Of a DNA stretch of 52,654 bases, positions 25,833-33,486 are shown in pieces (within the stretch, counting starts at the first letter, position 1; every line of letters begins with the position of its first letter). Origin of the DNA: JBCBKU01 sp038521345 (lineage in GTDB: Bacteria > Pseudomonadota > Alphaproteobacteria > Rhodobacterales > Rhodobacteraceae); contig JBCBKU010000020.1 of NCBI GenBank assembly GCA_038521345.1, forward strand, positions 1 through 52,654, in the 5' to 3' direction. The notes below the pieces were generated by a model. It was not told the origin of the DNA. It saw nothing but the letters and a program-made list of their open reading frames with translations, and searched no databases. Made by a program: the position numbers and the translations under genes.

Positions 25833-27393
25833 TCTGTTCCTTCCCGCCCTCGGTGGCACAGCTCTGATCCTCGGAGCTGCCTATGGGGTCATGTCGCGCG
25901 ATCACGGCCAAGCAGAGATCGAGATGCTTGAGCGCCGTATGGACGCGATCGCCGAGCGTGCCGACCGTGCACAGGACGACGCTGCCGAAAAGGCGCGGCT
26001 GTCGCAGGAACTCGAGGCGCGCTTGGCCGAGACGCGGGCGAACATGTCCCTTCAGGCTTCTGGTGGCGCACCGCTTACCGAGCCCGCCCCGCTTGCGGAC
26101 GGGGCCTACGGACTTGGCCGGGCGGCGCATGAGGCTGAGATTTCGGCCTGGGACGTGGACATTCTGCCCGACGGGCGCGGCCTTCCCGAGGGGCGCGGCG
26201 ATGTCTGGACCGGCGAGGAAGTCTTTGCCGAGGCCTGCGCCTCGTGCCACGGGGATTTTGCCGAGGGGGTCGACAACTGGCCGGTCCTCGCCGGCGGTTT
26301 CGACACCTTGGCCGACGAGGATCCGGTGAAGACCGTCGGCTCCTACTGGCCCTATCTCTCGACCGTCTGGGACTACGTCCACCGCTCGATGCCGTTCGGA
26401 GCAGCGCAGACGCTGAGCGATGACGAGGTCTACGCGATCGTGGCCTACATCCTTTACTCGAACGATCTCGTCGACGACGATTTCGAACTCAGCCACGAGA
26501 ACTTCACCGAGGTCGCGTTGCCCAACGCGGGCGGCTTCGTGATCGACGACCGGCCCGAGCTGGAATACAGCGCCTGGAGCGCCGAGCCCTGCATGGAGAA
26601 CTGCAAGGACAGCGTGGAAATCACCATGCGCGCGTCGGTCCTCAACGTCACACCCGACGATGGGGCGGGGGAGATGGAAGAAGCGGCCCACACCCCGGAG
26701 CCCGCGGCGGCCGCGCCCATTGAGACCGCCGCGCTGAACCCGGATCCGATGGCCGCCCAAGGCGATGCGTCGGCCGGTGAACGTGCCTTTGGCCAGTGCA
26801 AGGGATGTCATCAGGTCGGGCAGGGCGCGGCGAACCGCGTCGGCCCCCATTTGAACCTGCTCTTCGGTCGCAAGGCCGCGGGACTTGAAGGCTTCCGTTA
26901 CTCCGAAAGCCTGGAACGGTCCGGCGCCAGCGGCCTTGAATGGCACGCCGACACGCTGGACACATTTCTCGAGAATCCGAAAGCCATCGCCTCCGGTACC
27001 CGGATGAGCTTTCGCGGAATTCCCGATGCCGAGGAGCGTGCCGATCTCATCGCGTACCTTCGCAGTTTTTCCGACAATCCGGCCGACATTCCCGAGGCGG
27101 ATCCGACCGCGGCAGGCACTGATCACGATCTCGACCCGGCCATCCTGGCCCTGACGGGTGACCCGGAATATGGCGAGTATCTTTCGAGCGAGTGCACGAC
27201 TTGCCATCAGGCAAGCGGTGGCGACGACGGCATTCCCTCGATTGTTCTTTGGCCCGAAGAGGACTTCGTCGTGGCCATGCATGCCTACAAGAACCAACAG
27301 CGAAACCATCCGGTCATGCAGATGATTGCGGGCCGGTTGAACGACGAGGAAATTGCAGCGCTGGCGGCGTATTTCCACCGTTTAGAACAATAG
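25816..27393 (+). CDS. soxD: SoxD with an extra C-terminal FccA/SoxE-like cytochrome domain
   Basis: This 525-residue cytochrome subunit of sulfane dehydrogenase is longer than the roughly 384-residue Paracoccus SoxD. Residues 1-26 are a signal or membrane anchor and 31-75 a likely coiled coil. Three heme motifs are present: CASCH (141-145), CKGCH (328-332) and CTTCH (460-464). The first two are the usual SoxD domains. The third, with IPSIVLWPEEDF, HPVMQMIA and NDEEIAALAAYF, resembles the heme subunit of flavocytochrome c sulfide dehydrogenase. Because soxF follows and no separate soxE exists, this looks like a SoxD-SoxE fusion. Confidence 0.9.
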   Translation: MSKSLSLFLPALGGTALILGAAYGVMSRDHGQAEIEMLERRMDAIAERADRAQDDAAEKARLSQELEARLAETRANMSLQASGGAPLTEPAPLADGAYGLGRAAHEAEISAWDVDILPDGRGLPEGRGDVWTGEEVFAEACASCHGDFAEGVDNWPVLAGGFDTLADEDPVKTVGSYWPYLSTVWDYVHRSMPFGAAQTLSDDEVYAIVAYILYSNDLVDDDFELSHENFTEVALPNAGGFVIDDRPELEYSAWSAEPCMENCKDSVEITMRASVLNVTPDDGAGEMEEAAHTPEPAAAAPIETAALNPDPMAAQGDASAGERAFGQCKGCHQVGQGAANRVGPHLNLLFGRKAAGLEGFRYSESLERSGASGLEWHADTLDTFLENPKAIASGTRMSFRGIPDAEERADLIAYLRSFSDNPADIPEADPTAAGTDHDLDPAILALTGDPEYGEYLSSECTTCHQASGGDDGIPSIVLWPEEDFVVAMHAYKNQQRNHPVMQMIAGRLNDEEIAALAAYFHRLEQ

Positions 27394-27415
27394 ACCAGCA
27401 CAAAGGGAGGACACC

Positions 27416-28684
27416 ATGAAACTTGATAGACGGACATTCCTTGGTGCCACAGCGGCCACAGCGGCAACGCTTTCGGCACCAATGGTTCTCGGAGCCGGAC
27501 ACGGCACACCGCGGGTTGTAGTCGTGGGAGGTGGCGCCGGCGGGGCGACCGCGGCGCGCTACATCGCCAAGGACAGCGACGGGGCGATTAACGTTACGTT
27601 GATCGAACCGACGCGGACGTACTACACCTGCTTCTTCTCGAACCTCTACATCGGCGGGTTCAAAAACGTCTCGGACATCGGCCACAGCTATGGCACGCTC
27701 GCCAGCGAATACGGCATCAATGTCGTCCATGATTGGGCCATTGGTGTTGATCGCGATGCCAAGACCGTGACGCTCGCCGGAGGCGGTTCTGTCCCCTACG
27801 ACAAGCTGATCCTGTCGCCGGGCATCGATTTCGTGGATGGCGCCGTCGAAGGCTGGGACCTCTCGGCACAGAACGCGATGCCCCATGCCTACAAGGCGGG
27901 CTCGCAGTCGGAACTCTTGAAAGCTCAGCTCATGGCGATGCCCGCCGGTGGTGTCTACGCCATGGTTGCTCCGCCGAACCCGTTCCGGTGCCCGCCGGGA
28001 CCGTATGAGCGGGTCTCGATGGTGGCGCATTACCTGAAAGAGAATAATCCGACCGCCAAGATCCTGATCGCAGACCCCAAAGAGAAGTTCTCGAAGCAGG
28101 GTCTCTTCGAAGAGGGCTGGGCAAACCACTACGACGGCATGATCGAGCGGGTCGGTCCTGACTTCGGCGGGGACGCAGTCTCGGTCGACCCCGGCGCCAT
28201 GACTCTCACGATCGATGGCGAAGTCAACAAGGTGGACGTGTGCAACGTGATTCCGGCGATGAAAGCCGGCCGGATCGCCGAACTTGCCGGCGTCACGGAC
28301 GGCCGTTGGGCTCCGGTGAACGCAGCCGACATGTCGACCAAAGCCGACGCCGACATCTACGTTCTGGGCGATGCCTCGAGCCAGGGTGATATGCCCAAGT
28401 CCGGCTTCTCGGCCAATAGCCAAGCCAAGGTCTGCGCCAACGCGGTGCGGGGCGCGCTGACCGGAAGCCGTGTGTTCCCAGCCAAGTTCTCGAACACGTG
28501 CTGGTCGCTGATCGAAACCAATGACGGCGTGAAGGTCGGGGCCACCTATGAGGCCACGCCCGAGAAGATCGCCAAGGTCGACGGGTTCATCAGTGCGACG
28601 GGCGAGAGCGCGGAAGTGCGCAAGGCGACCTACGAAGAATCCGAAGGCTGGTACGCTGGTATCACCGCGGACATGTTCGGCTGA
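27416..28684 (+). CDS. soxF: SoxF, flavocytochrome c-type sulfide dehydrogenase flavoprotein
   Basis: This 422-residue FAD protein is exported by a Tat signal (RRTFLGATAATAATL). The FAD site is VVVVGGGAGGATAARYI-like at about 38-54. The two redox cysteines of FccB proteins are Cys192 (RCPPGPYER) and Cys362 (SNTCWSLI). It oxidises sulfide or reactivates SoxYZ and would pass electrons to a c-type heme, plausibly the extra domain of SoxD just upstream. GGGAGGACACC precedes the ATG. Confidence 0.93.
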   Translation: MKLDRRTFLGATAATAATLSAPMVLGAGHGTPRVVVVGGGAGGATAARYIAKDSDGAINVTLIEPTRTYYTCFFSNLYIGGFKNVSDIGHSYGTLASEYGINVVHDWAIGVDRDAKTVTLAGGGSVPYDKLILSPGIDFVDGAVEGWDLSAQNAMPHAYKAGSQSELLKAQLMAMPAGGVYAMVAPPNPFRCPPGPYERVSMVAHYLKENNPTAKILIADPKEKFSKQGLFEEGWANHYDGMIERVGPDFGGDAVSVDPGAMTLTIDGEVNKVDVCNVIPAMKAGRIAELAGVTDGRWAPVNAADMSTKADADIYVLGDASSQGDMPKSGFSANSQAKVCANAVRGALTGSRVFPAKFSNTCWSLIETNDGVKVGATYEATPEKIAKVDGFISATGESAEVRKATYEESEGWYAGITADMFG

Positions 28685-28744
28685 GAAATCATGGCGCGCG
28701 CTTGATCTGGAACAAGGTCGGGCGCGCGTCGTTCTTCTAGGTTT

Positions 28745-28760
28745 CCTCAATCAATTGAGG
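28745..28760 (+). promoter_or_regulatory. Inverted repeat beside the DUF302 ribosome site
   Basis: CCTCAAT-CA-ATTGAGG is a perfect 7-bp inverted repeat. Its last bases overlap the AGGAGG ribosome site of the gene at 28770, so folding or protein binding here could control translation. A GC-rich pair of arms (28695-28701 and 28722-28728) just upstream may attenuate transcription after soxF. Confidence 0.4.
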
Positions 28761-28769
28761 AGGATACCC

Positions 28770-29198
28770 ATGATACGTTATCTGATTGCCGTGGCGGGAA
28801 TTGCCGCTGGTCCCGTCTTTGCAGGCGATGGTCACATCACGCCGTTCGACGGTAGCTTCGATGACGCAACCTTCGCGGTCGAAAGCGCCATCGTCGGCCA
28901 AGGTCTTGTCATCGACTATGTCAGTCACGTCGGAGATATGCTGAACCGGACGGGTGCCGATGTCGGCAGCGACACGATGCTGTACAAGAACGCCGACATC
29001 TTCGTTTTTTGCTCGGCGGTTGTATCCCGGGCCGTGATGGAAGCCGATCCGACCAACATCGTGCATTGTCCCTATGGCATCGTCGTGTCCGAGACCGACA
29101 CAGGGGTGACCGTCGGATACAGGGATTACCCGGCAGGGCCCATGGATCAGGTGGAAGCGCTGCTGGCCGAGATTGTCGCGGAGGCTGTTGAAAATTGA
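28770..29198 (+). CDS. Exported DUF302 protein
   Basis: This 142-residue protein has a signal peptide (1-18) and a DUF302 fold, recognisable from GDGHITPFDGSFDDATFAVESAIVxxG-type sequence and LYKNADIFVFCSAV. DUF302 proteins are small periplasmic proteins often found with sulfur or metal genes; no biochemical role is established. AGGAGGATACCC precedes the ATG at 28770. It ends inside the hemA start (TTGA overlap), so the two genes are translationally coupled. Confidence 0.82.
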   Translation: MIRYLIAVAGIAAGPVFAGDGHITPFDGSFDDATFAVESAIVGQGLVIDYVSHVGDMLNRTGADVGSDTMLYKNADIFVFCSAVVSRAVMEADPTNIVHCPYGIVVSETDTGVTVGYRDYPAGPMDQVEALLAEIVAEAVEN

Positions 29199-30415
29199 TC
29201 AATTACCAGGCGTTCTTCCGAGCAGCGCTCGATGACTTGCGCGCGGATGGGAATTACCGCGAGTTTGCCGAGCTGGAACGCCATCAAGGCGCGTTTCCGT
29301 CGGCCACATGCCACAACGGCCCGGGCGAAGTGACGATCTGGTGCTCGAACGACTACCTTGGGATGGGACAGCATCCCAAGGTTCTCGATGCGATGCACGC
29401 CGCCATCGATCGGTCCGGGGCGGGGGCCGGCGGAACGCGCAACATCTCTGGTACCACGCGCGATCATGTGGTGCTCGAGCGCGAACTGGCCGATCTGCAC
29501 GGGAAAGAGGCCGCGTTGCTGTTTACCAGCGGATACGTGTCCAACTGGGCCGCCCTGGGCACGTTGGCGGGCCGGATCCCGGGGTTGGTCGTGCTGTCCG
29601 ATGCCCTGAACCACGCATCGATGATTGAGGGTATCCGGCACAGCCGGGCCCAAAAAATTATTTGGAAACACAATGATCTTAAGGACTTGGAGGAGAGACT
29701 TGAGAGCTTGCCCACCGATGCTCCCAAGATGATCGCCTTCGAAAGCGTGTATTCCATGGACGGCGACATCGCTCCGATTGCCGAGATTTGCGACTTGGCC
29801 GATCGGTACGGAGCGATGACATATCTCGACGAAGTCCATGCCGTTGGGCTCTATGGACCCCGGGGCGGCGGCATTGCCGAGCGCGAGGGCCTCATGGACC
29901 GGCTCACCGTGATCGAGGGAACTCTTGGCAAGGCTTTCGGTGTGGTCGGCGGCTACATCGCGGCCTCGGCGGATCTCTGTGACTTCGTTCGGTCGTTTGC
30001 GTCGGGGTTCATCTTCACCACTGCGCTGCCGCCGTCGGTTGCCGCGGGTTCCGCGGCGTCGATCCGGCACCTGAAGACCAGCGGTGCCGAACGGGCCGTG
30101 CATCAGGCCCGCGTGGCGGAAGTGCGTTCGCGCCTTGATGCGATTGGACTGCCGCATATCAGCAACCCGAGCCATATCATTCCAGTGATGGTCGGTGATC
30201 CGATGAAGTGCAAATACATCTCGGATGTTTTGTTGAAAGAGCACGGGATCTACATCCAGCCGATCAACTATCCAACGGTGCCGAAGGGGACCGAGCGGCT
30301 GCGCATCACGCCGTCACCGGTACACACGTCTGATGACATTGATCGCCTGATCCACGCCCTAGAGACGCTGTGGACACAGTGCCAGCTCGCCCGGATGCCG
30401 GTCGCGGCCCAATAG
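29195..30415 (+). CDS. hemA: 5-aminolevulinate synthase
   Basis: This 406-residue pyridoxal-phosphate enzyme condenses glycine and succinyl-CoA, the first step of heme and tetrapyrrole synthesis in alphaproteobacteria. The catalytic lysine is Lys246 in GTLGKAFG, and other family motifs are CSNDYLGM, GAGAGGTRNISG and LDEVHAVGLYG. A TTG start at 29195 overlaps the preceding stop by 4 bases and has GGAGG at a good distance. Many alphaproteobacteria have two isozymes, so this may be a second, sox-linked copy. That would match the heme demand of SoxX, SoxA and SoxD. Confidence 0.93.
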   Translation: MINYQAFFRAALDDLRADGNYREFAELERHQGAFPSATCHNGPGEVTIWCSNDYLGMGQHPKVLDAMHAAIDRSGAGAGGTRNISGTTRDHVVLERELADLHGKEAALLFTSGYVSNWAALGTLAGRIPGLVVLSDALNHASMIEGIRHSRAQKIIWKHNDLKDLEERLESLPTDAPKMIAFESVYSMDGDIAPIAEICDLADRYGAMTYLDEVHAVGLYGPRGGGIAEREGLMDRLTVIEGTLGKAFGVVGGYIAASADLCDFVRSFASGFIFTTALPPSVAAGSAASIRHLKTSGAERAVHQARVAEVRSRLDAIGLPHISNPSHIIPVMVGDPMKCKYISDVLLKEHGIYIQPINYPTVPKGTERLRITPSPVHTSDDIDRLIHALETLWTQCQLARMPVAAQ

Positions 30416-30420
30416 GCCGC
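30404..30420. terminator. GC hairpin over the hemA stop codon
   Basis: GCGGCC (30404-30409) and GGCCGC (30415-30420) form a 6-bp GC stem that spans the hemA stop codon. No T-run follows. It may help end the sox/hemA transcript, but this is a weak call. Confidence 0.35.
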
Positions 30421-30453
30421 ACGCCGCGCCCGGGTGAGGTGGATCGCGGCGAT

Positions 30454-30537
30454 CTAGGCGAAGATCACGGCCGTTGACAGCACTAGCGTCAGACCGATGG
30501 CAACAAGCGCGCCAATCAGCCGTAGCAGGTGTCTCAT
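30454..30537 (-). CDS. 27-residue membrane peptide coupled to the DUF2892 gene
   Basis: An ATG on the minus strand at 30537 overlaps the stop of the upstream DUF2892 gene as TGATG and opens a 27-codon frame ending at 30454. The product starts MRHLLRLIGALVAIGLTLVL and is one basic N-terminus followed by a single hydrophobic helix, with no charge in the last 21 residues. Overlap, direction and composition support translation as a small membrane protein. Many roseobacters have short peptides like this, but I do not recognise a named family. Confidence 0.6.
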   Translation of the reverse strand: MRHLLRLIGALVAIGLTLVLSTAVIFA

Positions 30538-30725
30538 CAGCACTCAGTGCAGGTCTTGAGTCCTAGCACCCTGTAAATCGGGCAGAAGCTGACAAAGGCG
30601 GTGCCGACGAAAACGACCCCGATCCATCCCCAAAGGCCGATTGTTCCGGTCAGGGCAAGGATGATGAGCAAGGCCCCAAGCCCAAAACGGGCCAGACGAT
30701 CAATTTGCCCAAGATTGCGTGACAT
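30537..30725 (-). CDS. DUF2892 (YgaP-like) membrane protein
   Basis: This 62-residue protein has two hydrophobic helices (about 15-30 and 32-50) and the DUF2892 pattern NLGQIDRLARFGLGALLI, ending with CPIYRVLGLKTCTEC. DUF2892 is the membrane part of the YgaP rhodanese. Stand-alone copies are common beside sulfide and sulfane-sulfur genes, as here near MBL-fold and Sox genes. Three cysteines in the last 15 residues (CPIY and CTEC) could handle thiols or metal. A palindrome precedes the start. Confidence 0.8.
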   Translation of the reverse strand: MSRNLGQIDRLARFGLGALLIILALTGTIGLWGWIGVVFVGTAFVSFCPIYRVLGLKTCTEC

Positions 30726-30744
30726 GACGATCTCCCAAAGTCGT

Positions 30745-30758
30745 GTGTGATGTCACAC
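30745..30758. promoter_or_regulatory. Palindrome before the DUF2892 unit
   Basis: GTGTGA-TG-TCACAC is a perfect inverted repeat 20 bases upstream of the DUF2892 start. TGTGA/TCACA arms recall Crp/Fnr half-sites, though the 2-base spacer is shorter than the usual 4-6. The Crp/Fnr gene directly upstream is the natural candidate to bind it. Confidence 0.45.
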
Positions 30759-30781
30759 TCGCGGACAATGCCCGGTCGGTC

Positions 30782-30796
30782 CGTGACGGAGTCACG
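30782..30796. promoter_or_regulatory. Second palindrome at the end of the Crp/Fnr gene
   Basis: CGTGAC-GGA-GTCACG is a perfect 6-bp inverted repeat overlapping the stop codon of the Crp/Fnr gene. It could be a terminator stem or a second regulator site. No T-run follows on either strand. Confidence 0.35.
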
Positions 30797-31415
30797 AAGT
30801 CAGGGATTGGCTGTGCCGGCGCAGGGCCGCGGCATCGAGAATGGCGATATGGCCGCGGCCTTTTCGGACCCATCCTTTGCGTTCAAAGGTCTTTAAGCCC
30901 CGCGAGACGACTTCCCGCGCCGTGCCGAGTTCTTGGGCGATTGCGGGGTGGGTCAGTTCGACAATATCTCCGGGTTGCCGGCCCAGCCACCTGGCCAACC
31001 GCAGGTCCGTGCGGTGCAGCAGCAGCGAGTCGATGACTTCGGTCAGCTCTCCCACGCGATCGGCAACGCTCTTGAAAACAATATCTCGAAACGCGGCATT
31101 CTCCGAAAGCAGGGTTCGGAACCGTTCCGCCGGAAGGCTCGACGCCTGAACCGGCCCCTCGGCATACCCGTATCCGGAATACGGACGACCAGAGAGCAGA
31201 CCCGAGGTCGTCAGCACACAACTTGAACCCGCCGCGACGCGGTAGAGTACGATTGTCCGGCCCGCAGCGTTTGTTTGTTCGACACGAACGGTGCCGGACG
31301 TGACAATCAAGAAGACCCGGCTTGGGTCACCGGGACGAAAAAGGCAGGCTCCATCCGGAACCAGGATATCGTCACCGTGCCCGGCGAAGGACATCAAATG
31401 TGTTCCTTCGGTCAC
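30792..31415 (-). CDS. Crp/Fnr-family regulator
   Basis: This 207-residue regulator has an N-terminal cyclic-nucleotide-binding fold (FRPGDPSRVFLIVTSGTVRVEQ), a dimerisation helix near 110-130 and a C-terminal winged helix (AIAQELGTAREVVSRGL). It lacks the four-cysteine iron-sulfur set of Fnr; Cys24 and Cys66 are conserved-looking and could sense thiols. The GTG at 31415 overlaps the MBL gene stop as GTGA and has GGAG upstream; an ATG at 31394 with AAGGA is an alternative. The gene lies between the MBL pair and DUF2892 and may control both. Confidence 0.87.
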   Translation of the reverse strand: MTEGTHLMSFAGHGDDILVPDGACLFRPGDPSRVFLIVTSGTVRVEQTNAAGRTIVLYRVAAGSSCVLTTSGLLSGRPYSGYGYAEGPVQASSLPAERFRTLLSENAAFRDIVFKSVADRVGELTEVIDSLLLHRTDLRLARWLGRQPGDIVELTHPAIAQELGTAREVVSRGLKTFERKGWVRKGRGHIAILDAAALRRHSQSLTS

Positions 31416-32359
31416 TCAAACTCCATCTGTTCGTAGACCCGCCCCGCATTCCTTCGCGCAAGTTCTTCGAAGGTATCGAGCAGGGCGTAGGGCGACTGAT
31501 CTATGTAATAGGCGTCGGCAAGACTGCCGCCCGCGTCAAGATGGGCGCCGATCTCTTCGCGCAGGTAGACCAGATAATCCCGCGTATACCGGCGTACCTG
31601 CTCCATGTTGGTCGGATGGCCGTGACCGGGGATGACGTAAGTCGCGTTCAACGCTTCGAAATCGGCTTCCCACGTTTCGATCCAGTCCAGTACGATCGTG
31701 TCCTCGAAGATCGGCAGCATCCGCTCGTGAAACGCCATATCTCCCGCGATGACGAGGCCTTGCTCCGGCAGCCAGACCTGCGTGTCTCCGGGCCCGTGGG
31801 CCGGTCCGAGATGCAGGACTTCGATCCGGAACGTACCCATCTCGATCTCGCGGCGATCCTCGAACGTGTCTGTGGGCGGTGCAACGACGGTGCCGTCCGC
31901 CTTGTCGCGGTTGTAGCGTTTCATGTTCTCAAGGATCTGGTGCCCGCGGGTTTCAATCTCGTGCGCAGCATCCACATGGGCCAGGATCGGGACGCCCTGT
32001 TCCGCCCAATAGGCGTTGCCGAGCATCGCGTGTCCCTGTCCGTTTTCATTGATCACCAATCGAACCGGTTGATCAGTGACAACCTTGATCTCGTGGTGCA
32101 GTGCCTTGGCCAGCAGGTAGGCGGCACCGCCATTCACGACGATCACGCCATCCCCGGTAACAATGAAGCTCAGATTGTTGTTGTGACCGCTGTTCTCGTA
32201 GGTGGGAGGAGCGGTGGCGCCAATCGCGGACCAGACATGGGGAATAACCTCGACCGGTTTTGAGTACAGAACCGAGCCGGGATACTGGTCCGCAATGTCT
32301 TCGGATGCGGCCAGGGGGAGTGCGCCAAAAAGCCCGGCGGCGAGTAGGAGACTGCGCAT
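31412..32359 (-). CDS. Exported MBL-fold protein with a degenerate metal site (SoxH-like)
   Basis: This is a 315-residue metallo-beta-lactamase-fold protein with a signal peptide (1-18). The usual HxHxDH motif is replaced by NENGQGH and the preceding VDTG by VVNGG, so the first zinc site is lost. Later ligands survive in PAHGPGDT, IAGDMAFHE and PGHGHPT. Length and pairing recall SoxH of Paracoccus, but that is inferred from context. It starts one base after the stop of the other MBL gene and overlaps the Crp/Fnr gene. It may be a single-metal enzyme or a binding protein. Confidence 0.8.
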   Translation of the reverse strand: MRSLLLAAGLFGALPLAASEDIADQYPGSVLYSKPVEVIPHVWSAIGATAPPTYENSGHNNNLSFIVTGDGVIVVNGGAAYLLAKALHHEIKVVTDQPVRLVINENGQGHAMLGNAYWAEQGVPILAHVDAAHEIETRGHQILENMKRYNRDKADGTVVAPPTDTFEDRREIEMGTFRIEVLHLGPAHGPGDTQVWLPEQGLVIAGDMAFHERMLPIFEDTIVLDWIETWEADFEALNATYVIPGHGHPTNMEQVRRYTRDYLVYLREEIGAHLDAGGSLADAYYIDQSPYALLDTFEELARRNAGRVYEQMEFE

Positions 32360-32360
32360 C

Positions 32361-33272
32361 CTACAGCCCCTCGGGGGCGAAGACATATCCATCGCCCAAC
32401 GTGTCCACTTGTCCGAAGCCGCCTTCGGGCAGGTGGAAGCCGACGACAGCCAGATCATCGGCCCGGATGCGGTCAAAAAGCGCAAGGCGGGTTGCAACGG
32501 CCCGATCAGCATCCTGATCCGATCCGCTACGCCAACCCGGTTTGCGGAAGGCCACGTGATGATTGCCGATGGCATCGCCAAGGATCAACACGGCGTCGCC
32601 GCCGTTTCTGACTTCGAAACTCATGTGACCGGGCGTATGGCCGTGCGAGGCGACGGCGGCGATGCCGGGCAGAATCTCGTCGCCATCTTCGAAGCGTGTC
32701 ACCGTCTCCTCGATCACTTCCATGCGGCGCTTGGCGCCCACCGCGAATGCTGCGCGGGCGTCGCCAATGGTATTCACGGTGTCCGGGTCCCACCAGTAAT
32801 CCCACTCATCACGCCCCATGAAGTAGGCCGCCTCGGGGAAGAGCAGATCATCAAAATCGTCGAGCAATCCCCAGATGTGATCCGGATGGGCGTGGGTGAA
32901 CACAACGTGGGTAACGTCCTCCGGTCCCAGCCCGGCGGCATCGAGGCTGTCGGCGATGGCGCCGGCGGTCGGCATGAAGTCGGGCCCCGAGCCCACGTCA
33001 AAAAGGACCGTATGTGTGCCGTCCTGGTACAGCGCAAGATTGCACTCCGGTGTCAGCTGGTCCCGGTCCTGGCCGAACTCTGCCAGCACCGTTGCAAGCG
33101 AATCCTGCGGCATCTCGCCGAAAATGAAGTCGCCGGGAAGCGTGAGATAGCCATCGCTCAGTGTTGTAAGGGACGCCGCGCCAAGCGCGCGTTTCGCCAG
33201 GATCCTTCGCGGCGCTAGCGAGACCAGAGTGGCCGCGGACCCGGCGGTCAACAGCGATCGGCGTGACAGCAT
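32361..33272 (-). CDS. Tat-exported MBL-fold hydrolase (SoxG-like)
   Basis: This 303-residue metallo-beta-lactamase-fold protein has a Tat signal (SRRSLLTAGSAATLVSLAP). Its metal site is intact: THAHPDH, ASHGHTPGHMSF, LGDAIGNHH and a late GFHLP. It probably binds one or two zinc ions in the periplasm. Paracoccus soxG and soxH encode an MBL pair next to soxF, so this is a reasonable counterpart, although here it lies on the opposite strand. An ATG at 33284 is an alternative start. A SoxR-type inverted repeat sits in the promoter. Confidence 0.82.
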   Translation of the reverse strand: MLSRRSLLTAGSAATLVSLAPRRILAKRALGAASLTTLSDGYLTLPGDFIFGEMPQDSLATVLAEFGQDRDQLTPECNLALYQDGTHTVLFDVGSGPDFMPTAGAIADSLDAAGLGPEDVTHVVFTHAHPDHIWGLLDDFDDLLFPEAAYFMGRDEWDYWWDPDTVNTIGDARAAFAVGAKRRMEVIEETVTRFEDGDEILPGIAAVASHGHTPGHMSFEVRNGGDAVLILGDAIGNHHVAFRKPGWRSGSDQDADRAVATRLALFDRIRADDLAVVGFHLPEGGFGQVDTLGDGYVFAPEGL

Positions 33273-33288
33273 TTCGACACCCATATAT

Positions 33289-33308
33289 GAATTCGTATTT
33301 TCGAATAT
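33289..33308. promoter_or_regulatory. Putative SoxR operator before the MBL pair
   Basis: GAATTCG-TATTTT-CGAATAT contains perfect 5-bp arms ATTCG and CGAAT around 6 bases, the same layout as the soxX site (ATTCA-N6-TGAAT). It lies 17-36 bases upstream of the MBL gene start. It would place the minus-strand MBL, Crp/Fnr and DUF2892 genes in the sox regulon. Confidence 0.5.
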
Positions 33309-33486
33309 GTAGGTGAAAAGAGGTTCTTGCAACTGGTTTGAGCCGGGCCGGTCGGTCACCACCGAGCTTGGGCCATCGGGGCGCGCCGCCCGACGCAACA
33401 TCACGTGGGACCGGCGAAACGGCACCAAGGAAGCGGAACCGGGGTCAAGTTGGTCGCATCCGGGCAGGTGATCCCATCTGATAGCG

